This document shows positions 59,254 to 64,000 of a DNA stretch of 64,000 bases, in pieces. The notes beneath the pieces were generated by a model that saw only the letters and a list, made by a program, of their open reading frames with translations, was not told the DNA's origin and made no database searches. Both the position numbers and the translations under genes were made by a program. The first letter of the stretch is position 1. Each line of letters begins with the position of its first letter. The stretch is from Pleodorina starrii (Eukaryota; Chlorophyta; Chlorophyceae; Chlamydomonadales; Volvocaceae): the NCBI GenBank assembly GCA_030267565.1, contig BRXU01000001.1:2976001-3040000 (forward strand). Reading direction: 5' to 3'.

Positions 59254-62200
59254 CTAGCTCGCCTTGGCCTTCCTGAAGCTGAGGCGCGGCCGCACCGCCC
59301 ACAGCAGCGCCAGCAGCGTCAGTGCCGCGCTGCCCAGGTAGGTCAGCGGCACCAGCAGCCCCACCGAGTCCACCACCTGCTCGGAGCAGTGAACCGGGTT
59401 GGCCTGGGGGAGGGAGGAAGGGAGGGGGAGGGAGGGGACCAGGCGGTGGAGCAGGGGGCAGGCGGGGGGGCGGAGTGGGCAGACGGGTGGAGGGGTGCTT
59501 ACGTTAGTTGCGTTATTCTGCGGCGATAAGAGGGGTGCATGGATGGGTGGATGGGTGGGTGGATGGATCGGAGTTGGGCGGACAAAAGCGTGCGGGGTTT
59601 GAAGGGTGGTCAGGTAAAGGCCGGGGGAAAATACAGGCCGCAGGCGACAGCTGCAGCGAGCGGACGAGGCGCTGGCACCTGGCACCTGGCAGCGACCCAT
59701 GGGTCGGTTGGTTGACAGCTGCTGTGGAACCCTCCCCCTCCTCCCCCTCATCCCCACACAGCTACACTTCCCCTCTCCCCCCCCTTGCCGCACCAGATGA
59801 GCCACGGTGTGTGCATGCAGCGCCAGGGCGTAGACCTGCCCCTCCAGGGAGCGCATCTTGTCGAGCGCGGCGGGGAAGTCCAACATGTACGACATGGCGG
59901 CGATTTCGCGCCACGTGGACACCACCTCGCCGTACGCCTTCATCAGGTCGCGCACACCGACCTGGTGGCTCTGTAGAGAGGTGCGTGTGTGTATGTGGGT
60001 GGGAAGGGGGAGGGAGGGGGAGGGAGGGGGAGGGAGGGGGAGGGTTATCCACGTATAGGCCTGAGCCCGTAAACGGGTGGGGGTTGGGACAATTCGATAG
60101 GTGAGGTCTGAGGTGATGGGAGGGAAGTAGGCGGGCGTGGAACCGGGCGAGGTCCCCCGAGGTGCGCCTGTCCCCCGCCCCAACCCTCTGCACCCCGCAA
60201 TGCCACACACACATACATACACACACGCTCCACCGCCACCGCCACCCCCACCGCCACCGCCTTGACGGGCCCCGGCCCATCCGTCGACAACCCCCCAGGG
60301 GTCTGTCTTTTGCCTGCGTCCCTCTCCGTCCATCTCCTACGCCCCGCTGCGCGTTCTCTCTTCCTGTCACTGCCTGTTACGTATACCGTACGGTAGAATC
60401 CTGTACGTAACAGGTAACACTGCGCGTTCTCTTCCTCACTGCCCACCCACCTTGACGTGTTTGAACAGCTTGGTGGTGGGCTTGGCCCTCAGCAGCTCCA
60501 CCACCGCCGCGTTGACCGAGTCAACGCTCGTGTCCAGCGCATCCAGCAGGTAGGAGCGCGCCAGCGCGTCGCGCTGCATCATGGTGTACTGCTGACCTGC
60601 TGACGTGTATGGCGTGGCGTAATGGTAAACACGTACGGCAAGTTGTGCGGCTGTACGGCATGGTGCGAGTTCGACGCTCTCAACACTCTGTGGCTGTGGT
60701 TCGCCGGTGTTGCTCGAAAGGCCGCCGACACTTTTTAATACTTTTGAAGATCCGAAGAAATGCCAACACACCCCGCAGTCCCGGGCTGGCTCATGTAGCC
60801 GCCAACGTCCCATCACGGGGCTTCATACACAACCCCGCGCCTTGTTCGGTAGGTACTGAAGGCAGAGGCCAGAGCTTTTGGTCTGTGGGGAGTGTAGTCG
60901 TGTCGATGTGGGGGCAAAACAAAACACACACACACGCGCACACGCACCTGTCGACGTGAATGACAGCGGGTGTGCTCCCACCGACCATAGCCAGTCGTGA
61001 GTCACCACGTGGCTCCGCGGGTTGTAGCCCAGGTGGGGGGGCAGCACCCCCCCCAGGTGCATCAGCGTGGCCGCCAGCGCCTCCTTGAGGGGGGAGATGG
61101 GGCGGGCCACAAGCATGCCGCCACACATCATGCCGGTGGGGTGCTCGTCCCTGTGTGTGTGTGTGTTTTGCAGGGGGCGGGGGGCCGGGGGGAAGGGGGT
61201 CAGGGGGTCAGGGGTGTAGTGGACACGCGCAACGAAAAGCAGTACACCAGTCGAAAAATCGAAATATACCAGAAGGGAGGTGAGGACGCAGGTGCGGGAA
61301 GAGAGGATGGGTAGGCGGACAGCCCCAGGCAAGGCAGCCGCTCCCGGCACCCCAACGCCCCCCACCCCCAATCCCCCCCTTCCCCCAACAGTCGCGCCCC
61401 CGAGCTCAACTGCCCAGCCGCTGCCTGCCAGCCAGCAGCTCCCATACCAGCTCGCGCTACTTGGTCTGATTGGCCCCTCCTCCCCAATCCCCCCTTCCTG
61501 CTTTACTACCCCCTCCCCCTCGTCCCCCCTTCCCTCGTCCCCCTCACCCCCTCGTCCCCCTTAACCCCCCCTCCCTCCCCCCTCCCCCCCGGCACCTCCT
61601 GGCGCTGTTGGCACCAGCCCCCCTCCCCCTCCCCCCCCTTAACTCCCTGACCCCCCTCCCCCCCCAGTCCCGCACCTCCGTGCGCTGTTAGCCGCCACCA
61701 GGATCATGTCCTCCAGTGCCCGGGCGTTGTAGTGCACATCCAGCAGAACCGCCGCATCACGTTCCAGCTGGAGGACGTACACCGGCACGTCGCGGGTTTG
61801 GGACTGGAGGGACGCGGGGGGGGGGGGGGGGCCGGGGGCGGGGGCGGAGAGGTGGGGGTTATCCACGTATAGGCCGGAGCCCGTGAACGGTAACATAACA
61901 GAAGAATTCCGTCTCATCTTACAAACGTGCCGGAGAGGTGGGGGGGGAGGGGAGGAGGGGGGGAGAGGTTCAGGCGGGGGGTTTGGGCGAGGGAGGGAGG
62001 GAGGGAGGGGGGATAGAACAGGTTTGAAGTCTGAATGGGCCCTAAGTCACCCACCCGCCCCACCCACCCGCCCCACCCACACCGCTCACCCACCCATCCA
62101 CTCACCGTGAGGCTGACTCGCGCCACCCGCCTCGCCGCCTCCGCCGCCTCCCTGGCCGCCTGCTGGCGGGTGGGCGGGAAGTGGGTGCGCAGTGTGGCGG

Positions 62201-63726
62201 CGAGCTCCCGACTGTCCACATACACGCGCTCCATCTCTGCTGCGGGGGGGAGGGCGGGGCCAGGGGGGGAGGGGAGGGGAGTCGAGGAAGGGGGGCGGGG
62301 GAGGGGCGGGGGCGGGGGCGGAGGAGGGGAGGGGGCGGAGGAGGGGGCGGGGGCGAGGGAGGGGGCGGGGGAGAGGGCGGGGGAGGGGGCGGGGGAGGGG
62401 GCGGGGGAGGAGGGGGCGGGGAATGGCGGCAGCGGCGGAATAGGTGGACGCGGGTCGAGGACGGGAGGAGAGGGGCAGGGGAAGCAGGAGCAAGAGGAGG
62501 AGGACGAGGATGAGGATGAACAGGAGGACGGATGACGAAAGTAGCCGGCGCACGGGGGCCGGGGTGGGGTGAAGGTGAAGGGGCACACGCGGCGGAGCAC
62601 GGGTCAAGGTGCGGGGCAGGGGGCAGAGAAAGACACAGTCCGGGTTAGGCAAGCTGACGGAGGGGGGGGTCAAGGAAGGGGTCAAGCAGTAGGGGGCTGG
62701 GACAGGGCTAGGACGGGGCGGAAGGGGCGGTGGGGGCAAGGGACGGGGCAGGGCATCGAAAGAGGGCAGGGGCGCATTCCGTGTTAACTTCCGCGGCTCC
62801 TACAAACGGCCCCCAACTTCACGGGGTCCAGCGACCAGGCAACCCCATCACCCGCCCTACTCCAATATGCGTCCATCCTTGCTCGCCAGCCGCCAGCCGC
62901 CACACGCCCCGCTCCGTTGCCCCACTCGGCTCGGGCCCCCGCTCGGCTGGACTCGGCTCCGCCCCTCTTCCCCCCACGCATCTTCTTTTCTACCCCTCCC
63001 GCCCCCCTCCTCCCGCCGCCCCCTCCTCCGGGCGCCCCCCTCCTCCGGGCGCCGCCCCCCTCCTCCGGGCGCTCTCACCCTCGAAAAAGTCCTCCGATGA
63101 GGGGATGTCCTGCAGGGTGGTGCGTGTGGCCGCCGCCATGCCCGCAGCCAGTGCCGGCTCGTCCAACAGGTTCACCCGGACCACATCGTAGTGGAACACC
63201 TGCCCGGATGGGGGGGGTGAGGGGGGGTGAGGGAGGGAGAGGGAGGGGCGGGAGAGGGAGGGGGGAGGGGGTGGGGTCGGTTGGGAAGGCGGATGAGGCG
63301 GGTGGGGGGCAGGAGGGCGGGTAATGGAAACGCACCGAGCCTCCCCGCCCCCCCCCAAAAGAAAAATCAATATCCCCCCCCACCAGCCCGGCCCCGCCTC
63401 AAACCGGGTCTCAGCGGCCCCTGGCCATTCAGCGTCAGGCCCGGTGGCATAGAATTTGTTAAAGAAACATACATACACACACGCGCGCACACACACAAAC
63501 ACCCACACCCACGCTCGCTCGCTCGCTCCCACATCTCCCTTGTCCCGCCCCCCCTCCCCCCTCCTGGTGGTGGTGGTGGTGGTGGTGGTGGTGGTGTCAC
63601 CTGGTTGGGTAGGCGCAGGTCGTCCACCGCCACTTTGAATGCGTCCACATCGAAGTTGGCTGTCCCCGAATTGGAGGTCTGCAGGTGGCGGCTGTTGTCG
63701 GAGATGAGGTGGATGTGGAAGTTGAC
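59254..63726 (-). CDS. Membrane protein resembling plant At5g58100 (DUF7906), 3' part of gene
   Basis: Eight exons on the minus strand: 63726-63601, 63199-63079, 62239-62106, 61803-61676, 61150-60948, 60596-60451, 59970-59794, 59403-59254; phases join and give 394 residues before TAG. The 5' part lies beyond the window. Landmarks are FHYDVVRVNLLDEP, VPVYVLQLERDAAVLLD, NPRSHVVTHDWLWSVGAHP, QRDALARSYLLDALDTS, a helical stretch YMLDFPAALDKMRSLEGQVY and a C-terminal membrane helix (VGLLVPLTYLGSAALTLLALLW) followed by a basic tail. From memory, the order 'peptide with own leucine-rich strand, Pro-Arg-x-x-Thr/Val, Asp-Tyr/Trp-x-Trp-Ser' resembles the plant protein At5g58100, linked to pollen exine formation; the function in algae is unknown. 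Exon 62239 has a CAGCAG acceptor. A different large type I membrane protein cannot be excluded. Confidence 0.65.
60042..61890. repeat. 35-bp block repeated in two introns
   Basis: The blocks at 60042-60076 and 61856-61890 share 33 of 35 bases (both begin GGGTTATCCACGTATAGGCC) and lie at the ends of G-rich tracts in introns of the DUF7906-like gene. They may be remnants of a dispersed repeat. Confidence 0.85.
60373..60414. repeat. 11-bp inverted repeat
   Basis: CCTGTTACGTA at 60373-60383 and its complement at 60404-60414, 20 nt apart, in an intron of the DUF7906-like gene. Confidence 0.88.
62243..62425. repeat. G-run-rich tract
   Basis: About 180 bp with dense runs of three to seven G separated by short C/A spacers on the plus strand, in an intron of the minus-strand gene. 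In the transcript this is a C-rich tract. Confidence 0.85.
63563..63596. repeat. (GGT)n trinucleotide tract
   Basis: About eleven GGT units immediately next to the donor of the exon ending at 63601 of the DUF7906-like gene. Confidence 0.9.
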
Positions 63727-64000
63727 CTGAGGGGGGGGGAGGAGGGAGGGGGGGTTTTGAAGAGTGAATTTGCAAGAAAGAAACAAAAGGGCCTGCGGAC
63801 GTTGTAGTCTGAAGATCGACTGGAACTCTGTCAAGCTTCCCGAAAACGAACTGCTTACGGACTCCGATAGTTACCAATTTAGTGCAGTGGCTGCGCCGTT
63901 CACCAAGCGTGACGGCGCCCCAAACGAGGGAGGGGGGGTTGGGGAGGCAAGGAGCGACGATTGATACCGCAGCGGAGGGACGGAGGGAGGGCGCGCAGGC
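63727..64000 (-). other. Intron of the DUF7906-like gene, running off the window
   Basis: The exon starting at 63726 is preceded by a CCTCAG acceptor and a pyrimidine-rich tract on the minus strand. No further exon is recognisable before base 64000. Confidence 0.55.

Overview
This window is nuclear DNA of a volvocine (chlorophycean) green alga, in the Chlamydomonas/Volvox relationship. The evidence is intron-rich, GC-rich genes with GTGAGT/GTGCGT/GTGGGT donors and CAG acceptors, TGTAA polyadenylation signals behind at least two genes, an octotricopeptide-repeat (OPR) gene, a giant TmcB-like PAS membrane protein, alanine/glycine-rich low-complexity exons, and GC-rich and TTA/ATT microsatellites. 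Species cannot be fixed from sequence alone. All gene models below were built by hand from conserved motifs, splice signals and intron-phase bookkeeping. In every multi-exon model the phases join without a frameshift.

Layout. (1) 204-624 (-): the first two coding exons of an RPB1-like gene that leaves the window at its left edge; its metal-binding residues are replaced. (2) 1544-5267 (+): a two-exon OPR protein, divergent from the RPB1-like gene. (3) 5268-10625: gene-poor DNA with a probable retro-insertion bounded by 14-bp target duplications. (4) 10626/10881-34531 (+): one huge gene, 41 recognised coding exons and at least 3,269 codons, for a TmcB-like membrane protein: an N-terminal multi-pass domain, about five PAS-like modules in a low-complexity middle, and a second membrane region. 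Its introns hold a perfect 480-bp TRIM (miniature LTR retrotransposon), a partial duplicate exon, two long TTA/ATT tracts and a nested foldback. (5) 37618-41047 (-): a BTB/POZ protein of 443 aa. (6) 41928-44965 (-): a TSJT1/aluminium-induced-protein-like (DUF3700, GATase_7) protein of 292 aa. (7) 44966-48189: no supported gene. (8) 48190-55069 (-): a 1,672-aa alanine-rich coiled-coil protein with one membrane span and candidate ATG8-interacting motifs near its N-terminus. (9) 55070-59253: an AT-richer island with foldbacks, direct repeats and a ubiquitin-protease-like fragment. (10) 59254-63726 (-): the 3' eight exons of a membrane protein resembling plant At5g58100 (DUF7906), whose 5' part lies beyond the right edge.

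The genes do not form a pathway. The unusual content is the metal-ligand-less RPB1-like N-terminus, the intact TRIM, the near-exact half-exon duplication in the TmcB-like gene, and the coiled-coil membrane protein with candidate autophagy motifs. I found no convincing previously undescribed multi-gene system.
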